Assembly: GCA_903923465.1 (NCBI GenBank)
Contig: CAIXXP010000222.1
Span: 1-36,229 of the forward strand
Source: an uncultured Sphingomonadales bacterium
Lineage (GTDB): Bacteria > Pseudomonadota > Alphaproteobacteria > Sphingomonadales > Sphingomonadaceae
DNA length: 36,229 bases
Direction: 5' to 3'
Shown: one piece after another, positions 26,325-34,693 of the stretch
How positions within the stretch are numbered: the stretch's first letter is position 1
Layout: the number at the start of each line of letters is the position of its first letter
The notes under the pieces: generated by a model
What the model saw: the letters and a program-made list of their open reading frames with translations, nothing else
Told to the model about the DNA's origin: nothing
Databases searched by the model: none
Position numbers and translations under genes: made by a program

Positions 26325-27698
26325 ATGCATATGGTTGGACAGGTTCGTCGCGCGACGTTGCAGGCTATGGCTGGGGCTCTGGCGCCGCAGATGGTGATGG
26401 GCGGGGCGCTTGCCGCTGCCGGCTTGGTGCTGACGGCCGCTCCGGCGCTCGCGCGCGACGCCGCGGCGACCAACTCGGAGGATTTCGGCAAGGCTGCCGC
26501 ACCCTTACAGAAAACGCTGGCCAGCATTCAGCCACTGATCGCCAAGTATCAGGCCGCCTCGGCCGATGCCAAGCCCGCTGCCCTGGCCGCGATGAAGGCC
26601 GCGCTGGTTTCCGCCAATGCCACCGCCCAGCTCACCGCCGCCGAAGCCGGGGTGAAGAACGCGATGGATCGCCAGATCGCCGGCCAGTGGGGCATGATGA
26701 TCGGCCAGATCACCGAAGACATGGTGCTGTATCAGCACGGTCTGCAGAACGTCATCGACAGCGGGCTGGGCACGCCGGCCGACCGCGCCAGCAATCAGCT
26801 GAAGCTGGGTTTCCTGTCCTATCAGAACAAGGACTATGCCGCAGCGATCAAGGCGCTGACCCCGTTGGTCGCCGCCAATGTCTCCGAGGATGACGCGGCG
26901 GTTGTCGTGGCGGTGTCTTACGACCTGATGGGCCAGCCGCAACAGGCGCTGGCCGCGCTGAAGGCGGCGGTGGCTGCCCGCCAGGCGGCCGGCGGCGTTG
27001 CCCCGCAGAAGTGGTTCCTGCGCGCGAACGCCATCGCGGTGGACGCCAAGCTGCCCGACCTCGGCAACGAGTGGGCGGTGATGCTGGCGGCCAACAACCC
27101 CACCCCGGAAAACCTGATGATCGCCGAGAGCCTCGTGCGCATCTACAGCAACTACGACAATCCCGAGGTGCTCGACGGCGTCCGCCTGGCTTGGGTTTCG
27201 GGGGCCATGGCCGCGAAATCGGATGCGACGGTTCAGGAATACAAGGCTTTCCTCAGCTCCGCCGATCCGCGCCGCTACCCGGGCGAAGTGCTGCAGGTGG
27301 TGGACGCCGGCATCGCCAATGGCGCGCTGCAGGCCGGCAACACCTCGGTTTCCGAGCCGCGTGCCACCGCCAGCAAGCTGGTCGCGGCGGACCGCGCCTC
27401 GATGGCGGCATTCTACAAGGATGCCAAGGCGCCGCAGGCCTCGGGCAAAACCGTGGTGGCCGCGGCCGACGCGCTGCTGAGCTATGGTGACGATGCCAAG
27501 GCGGCGGAGCTTTATCAGCTTGCCCTCGCCAAGCCGGGTGTGGACAGCGATGTGACGCTCACCCACCTGGGCATGGCGCAGATCGGCGCGGGCGACTACG
27601 CCGGGGCACAGGCTTCGCTAGCCAAGGTGCAGGGCAAGCGCAAGCCGCTGGCCGCGCTGTGGAGCATCTATGCCAAGGCCAAGGCGACGGGCAAGTAA
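26325..27698 (+). CDS. Exported helical-repeat (TPR-like) protein
   Basis: 457 residues from the ATG at 26325, which follows AAGGG by 7 bases. A longer open frame upstream has no support. The N-terminal 44 residues form a signal peptide with an unusually long n-region and the core A-L-A-A-A-G-L-V-L-T-A-A-P-A-L-A. The mature part is alpha-helical with TPR-like repeats: L-K-L-G-F-L-S-Y-Q-N-K-D-Y-A-A-A-I-K-A-L, V-A-V-S-Y-D-L-M-G-Q-P-Q-Q-A-L-A-A-L, and A-A-E-L-Y-Q-L-A-L-A-K-P-G-V, then L-G-M-A-Q-I-G-A-G-D-Y-A-G-A-Q-A. It is probably a periplasmic scaffold; the partner is unknown. It is transcribed divergently from gyrA and ends at a strong terminator. Confidence 0.8.
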   Translation: MHMVGQVRRATLQAMAGALAPQMVMGGALAAAGLVLTAAPALARDAAATNSEDFGKAAAPLQKTLASIQPLIAKYQAASADAKPAALAAMKAALVSANATAQLTAAEAGVKNAMDRQIAGQWGMMIGQITEDMVLYQHGLQNVIDSGLGTPADRASNQLKLGFLSYQNKDYAAAIKALTPLVAANVSEDDAAVVVAVSYDLMGQPQQALAALKAAVAARQAAGGVAPQKWFLRANAIAVDAKLPDLGNEWAVMLAANNPTPENLMIAESLVRIYSNYDNPEVLDGVRLAWVSGAMAAKSDATVQEYKAFLSSADPRRYPGEVLQVVDAGIANGALQAGNTSVSEPRATASKLVAADRASMAAFYKDAKAPQASGKTVVAAADALLSYGDDAKAAELYQLALAKPGVDSDVTLTHLGMAQIGAGDYAGAQASLAKVQGKRKPLAALWSIYAKAKATGK

Positions 27699-27737
27699 AC
27701 GCCCATAGCGTTACGCGCGCCTGATCGGGCGCGAAGA

Positions 27738-27768
27738 GGCGGGCTGGAGGAAACTCCGGCCCGCCTTT
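27738..27768 (+). terminator. Intrinsic terminator between convergent genes
   Basis: Arms GGCGGGCTGGAG (27738-27749) and CTCCGGCCCGCC (27754-27765) pair over twelve positions with one T-G wobble around GAAA, followed by TTTGCGTTT. It lies 40 bases after the exported-protein stop. Confidence 0.85.
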
Positions 27769-27792
27769 GCGTTTGGGGGGATAGTCGTCGCT

Positions 27793-28446
27793 TCAGGCGA
27801 CGGGAGAGAACTGGTCCGTCGCCTCGTCCAGCACGTGCAGCACCCCATCGGAAATGGCGAAGAAGGCGCCGCGCAGCCGCAGTTCGCCCTCGCGCTCGGC
27901 CCGGCGGATGCAGGGGAAGGTGCGCAGATTGGCCAGGCTCACCCGCACGCCGGCTTGCTCCATGGCCCGCTCGGCCACGCGCCCGGTGGTGCCATGCGCC
28001 GCAACCACGGGCCCGCGCGCCTCATCCAGCATGGCGATCCAGTTGGCGATGAAGCCGCCCTCGCCGGGCTCGGCGCCATGCAGCTCGCGGGTGAGCGCCG
28101 CCTTGCAACCGCCGCACATGCCGTGGCCCATCACCACGATTTCCTTGACCTTCAGCACCTGCACGGCAAATTCCAGCGCCGCCGAAACGCCATGAAGGCC
28201 CGGCGCCGTCTCAAACGGGGGCACCATGGCGGCGACATTGCGCACCACGAAGATCTCGCCCGGTGCGACATCGAAGATCTGCGCGGGGTCCACCCGGCTG
28301 TCGGAACAGGCGATAACCATCACCTCGGGGCTCTGCCCCTCGCCCAGCGAGGTCCAGCGCTCGCGGTGAGGGGTCCACGCGTCGTGACGGAAGCGGTGAT
28401 ATCCGGCAAGAAGCCGGTTCATTTGGGGAGAGAGAGATTCGGCCAT
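27793..28446 (-). CDS. Beta-class carbonic anhydrase
   Basis: Zinc enzyme interconverting CO2 and bicarbonate, supplying bicarbonate to carboxylases. 217 residues. All zinc-site residues are present: Cys47, Asp49 and Arg51 in A-C-S-D-S-R, then His108 and Cys111 in G-H-G-M-C-G-G-C. The V-R-N-V-A stretch near 68-72 and G-V-S-A-A-L-E-F-A-V near 86-95 fit the family. AAAGGAT lies about 4-9 bases before the ATG. It is cytosolic, with no signal peptide, and divergent from lipA with 128 bases between start codons. Confidence 0.94.
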   Translation of the reverse strand: MAESLSPQMNRLLAGYHRFRHDAWTPHRERWTSLGEGQSPEVMVIACSDSRVDPAQIFDVAPGEIFVVRNVAAMVPPFETAPGLHGVSAALEFAVQVLKVKEIVVMGHGMCGGCKAALTRELHGAEPGEGGFIANWIAMLDEARGPVVAAHGTTGRVAERAMEQAGVRVSLANLRTFPCIRRAEREGELRLRGAFFAISDGVLHVLDEATDQFSPVA

Positions 28447-28574
28447 GGGCGATCCTTTAACTGGTTGAGAGCCGCTCGCAAGAGGGCGAATCGCGCGCCC
28501 GGAGCAAGACCTTTGGCGTAGTTATCACGCAATTGCCTCTGGCAAGGTGCGGCGCATCGGCCTATCTGGCGGGA

Positions 28575-29531
28575 ATGAACGACCTTTCCCCCCCGCACGC
28601 CGCCGCCACGCCGGAAACCGCCGGCACCGCCCCGGCCACCCAGCGCAAGCCGGACTGGATCCGCGTGAAGGCGCCCACCAGCAAGGAATACGGCAATACG
28701 CGCGACCTGATGCGCGGCCTGGGGCTGAACACCGTGTGCGAGGAGGCGGCTTGCCCCAACATCGGTGAATGCTGGAGCAAAAAACACGCCACGGTGATGA
28801 TCCTGGGCGATGTTTGCACCCGGGCCTGCGCCTTTTGCAACGTGAAAACCGGCATGCCCCGCGCCGTCGACGCCGCCGAGCCGGAGCATGTGGCCGAGGC
28901 GGCCGCCAAGCTGGGCCTCCAACACATCGTTATCACCTCGGTCGATCGCGATGATCTGCCCGACGGGGGCGCGGGCCAGTTCGTCAAGGTGATCGCGGCG
29001 CTGCGCCGCACCACGCCCGGCACCACCATCGAGATCCTCACCCCCGACTTTCGCGGCAAGATGCGCGCCAGTGTTGAGGCGATCGTGGCTGCCGGGCCCG
29101 ATGTGTATAACCACAATCTGGAGACCGTGCCCCGGCTCTATCCGACCATCCGCCCCGGCGCGCGCTACTACGCTTCTCTGCGGCTGCTGGAAGAGGTGAA
29201 GGCCCACAATCCACTGGTCTTCACCAAGAGCGGCATCATGCTGGGGCTGGGCGAGCAGCGCCTCGAAGTGCATCAGGTGATGGACGACATGCGCTGCGCC
29301 GGTATTGATTTCCTGACGATGGGGCAATATCTGCGCCCGACGAAAAAGCATGTCGAGGTGGCCGAGTTCGTCACCCCGCAAGCGTTTTCGGCCTATGGCG
29401 CGATTGCCCGGGCGAAGGGCTTCCTGCAGGTGGCGTCCAGCCCGCTCACCCGCTCGTCGTATCACGCGGGCGAGGATTTCGCCGCGATGCGGCTGGCCCG
29501 GGAAGCGCAACTGAACAAAATGGCGCGCTGA
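28575..29531 (+). CDS. lipA: Lipoyl synthase
   Basis: Radical-SAM enzyme that inserts two sulfur atoms into protein-bound octanoyl groups, finishing the lipoyl cofactor. 318 residues from the ATG at 28575; a GTG/TTG-led longer frame is not needed. The auxiliary cluster Cys are 55, 60 and 66 ([12 protein letters not shown]). The radical-SAM Cys are 81, 85 and 88 (C-T-R-A-C-A-F-C). The C-terminal R-S-S-Y-H-A, whose Ser ligates the auxiliary cluster, is present. Its product is needed by the lipoyl domain fused to PdhB. It is followed after 4 bases by the coq10/ratA gene, so the two are co-transcribed. Confidence 0.97.
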   Translation: MNDLSPPHAAATPETAGTAPATQRKPDWIRVKAPTSKEYGNTRDLMRGLGLNTVCEEAACPNIGECWSKKHATVMILGDVCTRACAFCNVKTGMPRAVDAAEPEHVAEAAAKLGLQHIVITSVDRDDLPDGGAGQFVKVIAALRRTTPGTTIEILTPDFRGKMRASVEAIVAAGPDVYNHNLETVPRLYPTIRPGARYYASLRLLEEVKAHNPLVFTKSGIMLGLGEQRLEVHQVMDDMRCAGIDFLTMGQYLRPTKKHVEVAEFVTPQAFSAYGAIARAKGFLQVASSPLTRSSYHAGEDFAAMRLAREAQLNKMAR

Positions 29532-29535
29532 GCCC

Positions 29536-29991
29536 ATGCCCGGTATTCAGGAAACCCGCCGGCTGCCTTACAGCTGCGAGCAGATGTTCAACATGGTGGC
29601 CGATGTAGCCCGCTATGGCGAATTCCTGCCCTGGGTGGTGGCCACCCGCGTGCGCAGCGACAGCGATACCGAGATGGTCGCAGACATGCTGGTGGGCTTC
29701 AAGGCCCTGCGCGAGAAGTTCACCAGCCGGGTGGTGAAGGAGCGACCCCCATTCTCGAATCAATACGCCATCACCGTGCACTATATGGACGGGCCCATGC
29801 GCGATCTCGACAACCGCTGGCACTTCCGCCCGACTGCGGATGGCGGCTGCGAGCTGGATTTCGCGGTGGACTTCACCTTCCGCAACGCGCTGTTCCAAAG
29901 CCTGGCCGGGCAGTACTTCGACAAGGCCTTCCGCAAGATGGTCGCCGCGTTTGAGACGCGGGCGGCGGAGTTGTATGGAGAGAAGGGTTAA
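29536..29991 (+). CDS. COQ10/RatA-type START-domain protein
   Basis: 151 residues. Lipid-binding START-like fold of the family that includes mitochondrial Coq10, a ubiquinone chaperone, and E. coli RatA. Typical features are E-T-R-R-L-P-Y-S-C-E-Q-M-F-N-M-V-A-D-V-A-R-Y-G-E-F-L-P-W-V near the start, L-V-G-F-K-A-L-R-E-K-F-T-S-R-V near 52-66, and W-H-F-R-P-T. The C-terminal F-F/F-R-N-A-L-F-Q-S-L-A-G-x-Y-F-D-K-A-F-R-K-M-V helix is also present. It lies 4 bases after lipA, the usual alphaproteobacterial neighbour. Ubiquinone function is the more likely reading in this context. Confidence 0.9.
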   Translation: MPGIQETRRLPYSCEQMFNMVADVARYGEFLPWVVATRVRSDSDTEMVADMLVGFKALREKFTSRVVKERPPFSNQYAITVHYMDGPMRDLDNRWHFRPTADGGCELDFAVDFTFRNALFQSLAGQYFDKAFRKMVAAFETRAAELYGEKG

Positions 29992-30003
29992 GGCGGCAGG
30001 GTT

Positions 30004-30196
30004 GAGAGATAGAAGCAGGGGCTAGCCCCTGCACCCCTTGACGTCTTCCGGCGTGAGGGGAGGGCCAAGGGCACCATCCTGCACAACATCTCCGCCGCCG
30101 CAGGCCATTCAAGGGCGCTTCGCGGCAAAGAGCGACGTTGAGATATTGGCGCGACGCTGACATTATTGGGGGTTTGGGGGTGTAACACCCCCCAAG
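30004..30196 (+). repeat. Dispersed intergenic repeat, copy C
   Basis: About 193 bp between the convergent coq10 and cinA genes. It begins GAGAGATAGAA, then palindrome arms GCAGGGGC and GCCCCTGC around TA (30015-30032). Then come CACCCC-TTG-ACGTCTTCCGGCG, GCCGCCGCAGGC, GCTTCGCGGC and TGAGATAT-GGCGC. It ends TTATTGGGGGTTTGGGGGTGT and ACACCCCCCAAG. This copy is the closest match to copy A in order and length. Confidence 0.8.
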
Positions 30197-30216
30197 ACTC
30201 GTCCCTTTTCTGCAAA

Positions 30217-30723
30217 TCACCCTTCCGGCAGCAACAATTCCAGCGCCATTTTTACCGCCGCCTCGCGCACGCCATCGCGGGTGAGGGCGCCGAAGCGGCG
30301 CTCTTCGGCATCCACCCGGTCGCTGCCCCGCACGGCGCGGGCGAACACCACCAGCCCCACCGGCTTCTGCGGCGTGCCACCGTCCGGCCCGGCGATGCCG
30401 CTGATGGCGACCGCGACATCGGCGTCGGATTTCTTCAACGCGCCTTGCGCCATGGCCCAGGCGCAGGCGACCGACACCGCGCCGAAAGTGTCGATAATAT
30501 CGGCGGAGACCCCCAGCATGCGGTGCTTGGCCTCGTTGGAATAGGTGACGTAGCTGCCATCCAGCACGGCGGGGGATCCGGCGATCTCGGTGATGGCGGC
30601 GGCGACGAGGCCCCCGGTGCAGCTTTCGGCCAGCACGACTTTGCGCCCCGCCGCCTGGTTTTCCGCGACGACCCGCGTGGCAAGGGCGATGATGGTTTCG
30701 GGCAACATGGCTCGGGTGCTCAC
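30217..30723 (-). CDS. cinA: CinA C-terminal domain protein (nicotinamide-nucleotide amidohydrolase)
   Basis: Stand-alone CinA-C/PncC-type enzyme that deamidates nicotinamide mononucleotide in NAD recycling. 168 residues, the length of the single domain; the N-terminal molybdopterin-like domain of full CinA is absent. Signature motifs are V-V-L-A-E-S-C-T-G-G-L-V-A-A near 29-42, Y-V-T-Y-S-N-E-A-K near 57-65, and A-V-A-I-S-G-I-A-G-P-D-G-G near 103-115. The G-L-V-V-F-A segment follows. The start is a GTG that forms a GTGA overlap with the preceding gene; an ATG at 30708 is possible. Confidence 0.92.
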   Translation of the reverse strand: MSTRAMLPETIIALATRVVAENQAAGRKVVLAESCTGGLVAAAITEIAGSPAVLDGSYVTYSNEAKHRMLGVSADIIDTFGAVSVACAWAMAQGALKKSDADVAVAISGIAGPDGGTPQKPVGLVVFARAVRGSDRVDAEERRFGALTRDGVREAAVKMALELLLPEG

Positions 30724-31334
30724 GGTTTGCCGGCGGAAGGCGCCGGGGAAAGGGGCATTGGTGAAACCGATGACGCAGCCATTGGTGCCGGGCAGATGGA
30801 GAATTTACCCATGCGGCCCGAAGCCGCGCCGGCAGCATCGTGTTTGGACAGGCTGACCACCACGGCCAGAAGCTGCCCGATGTTCTCAGCCGGCAGCGGG
30901 GCGAGGTTGCGGGTGGCGGCATCAATAGTGTCGCACCGCTCTGTCGGCAGCTTTTGCCCGGCGAATTGCGTAGCCAGCGTGCCAACAAGCTGCTGCAGCG
31001 AATCGCCGGGCATCACCCGCAGCATGGCAACGGCATCGGGCCCGGCCCCGGCGCTCAGCTTCAGGAAGGCTGCCCTGGCACCGGGCCACGCCGCGGGCAT
31101 TGCCGCGCCATAGCGGTGGGCCAGGGCCTCGCCATTGCCCGGCAGGAAGGCGCCGGCGGGCAGGGTGGCGCTGCAACGTTGCGTCACATCGCCGATGATA
31201 CCGGGCAGGGCATAGGTCGCCAGCGCGGAGAACTCGGCCGAGGTGAGGCAGGGCGGCTCGGCGGCCCGCGCCACGCCGGGCAGCGTGGCCAAAGCGGCGG
31301 CAAGCGCCAGCCCGGCGTGGTTGCCGCGGCTCAC
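30720..31334 (-). CDS. Exported protein of unknown function
   Basis: 204 residues, not recognised. The GTG start overlaps the ispDF stop (GTGA). Residues 1-24 form a signal peptide (A-G-L-A-L-A-A-A-L-A-T-L-P-G-V-A-R-A-A-E). The mature protein has four Cys, in P-P-C-L-T-S, Q-R-C-S-A, E-R-C-D-T and S-I-C-P-A, which fits two disulfides. The middle is predicted helical (L-Q-Q-L-V-G-T-L-A-T-Q-F-A-G), and the C-terminus is Pro/Ser/Ala-rich. Overlaps on both sides place it in the ispDF-cinA operon. No function is proposed. Confidence 0.75.
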   Translation of the reverse strand: MSRGNHAGLALAAALATLPGVARAAEPPCLTSAEFSALATYALPGIIGDVTQRCSATLPAGAFLPGNGEALAHRYGAAMPAAWPGARAAFLKLSAGAGPDAVAMLRVMPGDSLQQLVGTLATQFAGQKLPTERCDTIDAATRNLAPLPAENIGQLLAVVVSLSKHDAAGAASGRMGKFSICPAPMAASSVSPMPLSPAPSAGKP

Positions 31335-32491
31335 ACGCGCACCACGGTGGCGACGGCCTGCGCGGCAATACCCTCGCCGCGCCCGGCAAAGCCCAGCTTC
31401 TCGGTGGTGGTTGCCTTCACGCTCACCGCCTCAACCGGAACGCTCATGATTCGCGCCAGGGCTGCCCGCATCGCCTCGCGGTGGGGGCCGATCTTGGGGG
31501 CCTCGCAGATGATGGTGACATCGACATTGCCCACGGCATAGCCCGCCGCGCCGACCAGACCCACGGCATGGGCCAGAAACCGGTCGGACGAGGCGCCGCG
31601 CCATTGCGCATCGGAAGGGGGGAAATGCTGGCCGATATCGCCCGCGCCCACCGCGCCGAGCAGCGCATCGACTAGCGCGTGGATCGCGACATCGGCATCG
31701 GAGTGGCCGGCAAGGCCCTGGTGGTGATCGATTTTCACCCCGCACAGCCACAGTTCCTCACCATCCTCCAGCCGGTGGACGTCAAAGCCGCTACCGGTGC
31801 GGATGGCGGGAGCCGAGGCACCGAAATCGCTGGAATAGGTGAGTTTGTGCAAGGCATCGTCTCCATCGACCAGCGCCACGGATAAGCCCGCCGCCTGTGC
31901 CACCTGCGCATCGTCCCCGGCATTGGTCTCGCCCTGCCAGTCGCGGTGGGCGGCGAGAATGGCGGCATAACGGAAGGCCTGCGGGGTTTGCACGCGGCGC
32001 AGATCCTCGCGGCGGGCAGGGGGGCCCATCTGACCATCGGCCTCGGCATGGCACAGGCTGTCGACAACGGGCAGCACCGGGATGGCGCCGGGATGATCGG
32101 CCAGGGCCACGCACAGCCGGTCGATCACGGCGAGGGGCAGGATGGGGCGCGCGGCATCGTGGATGAGCACCAGCGCCGGATTGGCAGCCGCAAGGGCCTC
32201 CAGCCCGCAGCGCACCGAATCCTGCCGCGTGATGCCGCCGGTCACGCATGCCACATCGGCGATGCCCGCCAGCGCCTCGGCGGCGATGGCCCCGGCGCCC
32301 TCGGGAATGACGACGATTATGGGGGTCACCCCGGCGGCACTCAGCGCCTCCACGGAATGGCGCAGCACCGGCTTGCCACGCCACAGCGCGAATTGCTTGG
32401 GCAGCGGCTGGCCGGCGCGCAGGCCCTTGCCGGCGGCCACGACAATGGCGGCAGCGGAAGGGGTTGGGGGCGGAGTCGAAGATGAAACCAT
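31331..32491 (-). CDS. ispDF: Bifunctional IspD/IspF isoprenoid enzyme
   Basis: Fusion catalysing two steps of the MEP pathway: MEP cytidylyltransferase (IspD) and MEcPP synthase (IspF). 386 residues. IspD part (about 1-225): [11 protein letters not shown]...P-K-Q-F, I-H-D-A-A-R-P, V-Q-T-P-Q-A-F, and D-D-A near the end. IspF part (about 230-386): G-x-G-F-D-V-H-R-L, L-x-G-H-S-D-A-D-V-x-x-H-A, G-D-I-G-x-H-F-P-P-S-D, and [18 protein letters not shown]. The zinc ligands Asp and His are in D-V-H and the second motif. The fusion is standard in alphaproteobacteria. It is divergent from dusB with 67 bases between starts, and no strong ribosome site is seen. Confidence 0.96.
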   Translation of the reverse strand: MVSSSTPPPTPSAAAIVVAAGKGLRAGQPLPKQFALWRGKPVLRHSVEALSAAGVTPIIVVIPEGAGAIAAEALAGIADVACVTGGITRQDSVRCGLEALAAANPALVLIHDAARPILPLAVIDRLCVALADHPGAIPVLPVVDSLCHAEADGQMGPPARREDLRRVQTPQAFRYAAILAAHRDWQGETNAGDDAQVAQAAGLSVALVDGDDALHKLTYSSDFGASAPAIRTGSGFDVHRLEDGEELWLCGVKIDHHQGLAGHSDADVAIHALVDALLGAVGAGDIGQHFPPSDAQWRGASSDRFLAHAVGLVGAAGYAVGNVDVTIICEAPKIGPHREAMRAALARIMSVPVEAVSVKATTTEKLGFAGRGEGIAAQAVATVVRV

Positions 32492-32538
32492 CGCGGCGCG
32501 GGTAATCGCTTGCGAGGGCAAGGGCAATCCACTAATGC

Positions 32539-32557
32539 CTGCCTGTTTTTTAGGCAG
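32539..32557 (+). promoter_or_regulatory. Small hairpin over the dusB ribosome site
   Basis: Arms CTGCCT (32539-32544) and AGGCAG (32552-32557) enclose a T-rich loop. The 3' arm contains the only Shine-Dalgarno-like purine stretch before the dusB ATG at 32559. Folding would lower initiation at that codon. Confidence 0.4.
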
Positions 32558-32558
32558 T

Positions 32559-33578
32559 ATGATGACCCAGCTTCCCGCCCCGCCCGCAATCGGCCCGATA
32601 GCCGTTGGCCCCGTCCCAATCGCCTGCCCGGTGATTCTGGCGCCGATGACCGGCGTCACCGATCTGCCGTTCCGCCGGGTGGTGCGCGGCTTTGGCTCGG
32701 GGCTGAACGTCACCGAGATGATCGCCAGCCCGGCCGCCATCCGCGAAACGCGCCAATCGGTGCAGAAGGCCGCGTGGGACGCCATTGAAGAGCCGGTATC
32801 GATGCAGCTGGTCGGCTGCGACCCGGTGCAGATGGGCGAGGCCGCCAAGCTATCCGAGGACAAGGGCGCGGCGATTATCGACATCAACATGGGCTGCCCG
32901 GTGCGCAAGGTGACCAGCGGCGATGCGGGCTCTGCCCTGATGCGCGATCTGGGGCTGGCGGCGCGGCTGATCGAGGCGACAGTGAAGGCCGTTAGCGTGC
33001 CGGTTACGGTGAAGATGCGCATGGGCTGGTGCCACGCAAGCCTGAATGCCCCCGAACTGGCGCGGATTGCCGAGGATCTGGGCGCGAAGATGATCACCGT
33101 GCACGGCCGCACCCGCAACCAGATGTACAAGGGCGAGGCGGACTGGGCCTTTGTCCGCAAGGTGAAAGAGGCGGTTACCGTGCCCGTCATCGTCAATGGC
33201 GACATCTGCGCCATCGCCGATGTGGAAAGCGCGCTTAGGCAATCTGGCGCGGATGGGGTGATGATCGGGCGGGGCGCTTATGGCCGGCCGTGGTTCCTGG
33301 CGCAGGTGATGCACTGGCTGCAAACCGGGCAGGCCTTGGCGGACCCGGCGCTGAGCGAGCAATATGCGGTCATTCTCGGGCATTATGAAGCCATGCTGGA
33401 GCTTTATGGCACCAAGGTTGGCGTCAATCTCGCGCGCAAGCACCTCGGGTGGTACACCAAGGGGCTGCCGGGCTCCGCCGAGTTCCGCAACCGGGTGAAC
33501 TTCATCGACGACCACCGGGCGGTGATCGCCGCGCTGGGGGAATTCTACGAACCCCTGCTGCAGCGGCAGGCGGCCTGA
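32559..33578 (+). CDS. dusB: tRNA-dihydrouridine synthase B
   Basis: FMN-dependent reduction of a uridine in the tRNA D-loop. About 339 residues from the ATG at 32559; ATGs at 32562 and 32535 are also in frame. Motifs include [21 protein letters not shown], and [20 protein letters not shown] holds the catalytic Cys; [14 protein letters not shown], and [13 protein letters not shown] follow. A C-terminal helical domain (A-R-K-H-L-G-W-Y) is present. It is the first gene before ntrB, 5 bases upstream, as is usual in alphaproteobacteria. Confidence 0.96.
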   Translation: MMTQLPAPPAIGPIAVGPVPIACPVILAPMTGVTDLPFRRVVRGFGSGLNVTEMIASPAAIRETRQSVQKAAWDAIEEPVSMQLVGCDPVQMGEAAKLSEDKGAAIIDINMGCPVRKVTSGDAGSALMRDLGLAARLIEATVKAVSVPVTVKMRMGWCHASLNAPELARIAEDLGAKMITVHGRTRNQMYKGEADWAFVRKVKEAVTVPVIVNGDICAIADVESALRQSGADGVMIGRGAYGRPWFLAQVMHWLQTGQALADPALSEQYAVILGHYEAMLELYGTKVGVNLARKHLGWYTKGLPGSAEFRNRVNFIDDHRAVIAALGEFYEPLLQRQAA

Positions 33579-33583
33579 ACGCC

Positions 33584-34693
33584 ATGGCGGTGTTCACCGA
33601 AAGTGACGCAAGGCGCCACATCGCCAGCCTGCCCCTGGCGGTGCTGGTGCTGGGGCCTGAGTCGCGGATCGTCTCGGTGAACCCGGCGGCGGAACAGTTT
33701 TTCGGCCAGAGCGCGCGGCGGCTGGTCGGCCGGGCATTGCCCGAGGCGCTGCGGTTTACCGACCAGCGGCTGGCCGAGCGGATCGGCGAAAGCGACGCGC
33801 CGATCTCGGCCCGGCAAATGGATGTGACGATCACCGGCATGGGCACACGCCGCGTGGATGTGACCATCGCCCCGATCATCGACGAGGCCGGCTGGCACAT
33901 CCTCACCCTGCACGACAGCGCCGGTGCCGAGGCCATGGGCGAACCCGCGGTGAACCCCGAGGATGGCGTGTTGCGTGCGCCCGAGGTGCTGGCCCACGAG
34001 ATCAAGAACCCGCTGGCCGGCATTCGCGGCGCGGCGCAGCTGCTGGCGCGCAAGCTGGATGCCAAGGATCAGGCGCTGACCACCCTGATCGCCGACGAGG
34101 TGGACCGCATCGCCAAGCTGATCGACCAGATGCAGACCCTCAGCCGCCGCACCGCCGAACCGGTGGAGCCCTGCAATTTGCACGAGGCGGTGCGCCGGGC
34201 CATCGCCATCCTGACGGCGGCGGGCGAGAACGGCCTGCATATCGAGGAGGAATTCGACCCCTCGCTGCCGCAAATGCTCGGCAGCAGCCACGCGCTGGTG
34301 CAGGTGCTGATCAACCTGATCGCCAACGCCCGCGAGGCCTGCCGCGACGGGCCAGCGCCGCGCGTGGTGGTGCGCACGCGCTTTGCCAGCGGGCTGCAGC
34401 TGCATGCCAACGGGCTGGGCGCGCCGGTGCGCCTGCCCATAGAATTGCGCGTCAGCGATAATGGCCCGGGGATCGAGCCGGCCATGCGCGACCATATTTT
34501 CGAACCTTTCGTCACCAGCAAAAAGACCGGGCAGGGCCTGGGCCTGGCGCTGGTGCGCAAGCTGGTGCGCGACATGAACGGCCGCATCACGGTGGACCGC
34601 GACGAGGCGGGCGGCTGGACCCACTTCCGCCTCCACCTGCCCATGGCCCCGCAAGCGCGCAGCCGCGCCAAGATACGAGCCGCCGCGCAATGA
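33584..34693 (+). CDS. ntrB: Nitrogen regulation sensor kinase NtrB
   Basis: Cytosolic histidine kinase/phosphatase that reads nitrogen status through PII proteins and controls NtrC. 369 residues with no membrane segment. Residues 12-100 are a PAS domain (L-P-L-A-V-L-V-L-G...V-N-P-A-A-E-Q-F-F). The phosphorylated His138 lies in L-A-H-E-I-K-N-P-L-A-G-I-R-G-A-A-Q-L-L. The ATPase domain has the N-box L-I-N-L-I-A-N-A-R-E-A, G1 S-D-N-G-P-G-I, F-box E-P-F-V-T-S-K-K and G2 G-Q-G-L-G-L-A-L-V. It is 5 bases after dusB. The stop overlaps the ntrC start by ATGA. Confidence 0.95.
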   Translation: MAVFTESDARRHIASLPLAVLVLGPESRIVSVNPAAEQFFGQSARRLVGRALPEALRFTDQRLAERIGESDAPISARQMDVTITGMGTRRVDVTIAPIIDEAGWHILTLHDSAGAEAMGEPAVNPEDGVLRAPEVLAHEIKNPLAGIRGAAQLLARKLDAKDQALTTLIADEVDRIAKLIDQMQTLSRRTAEPVEPCNLHEAVRRAIAILTAAGENGLHIEEEFDPSLPQMLGSSHALVQVLINLIANAREACRDGPAPRVVVRTRFASGLQLHANGLGAPVRLPIELRVSDNGPGIEPAMRDHIFEPFVTSKKTGQGLGLALVRKLVRDMNGRITVDRDEAGGWTHFRLHLPMAPQARSRAKIRAAAQ

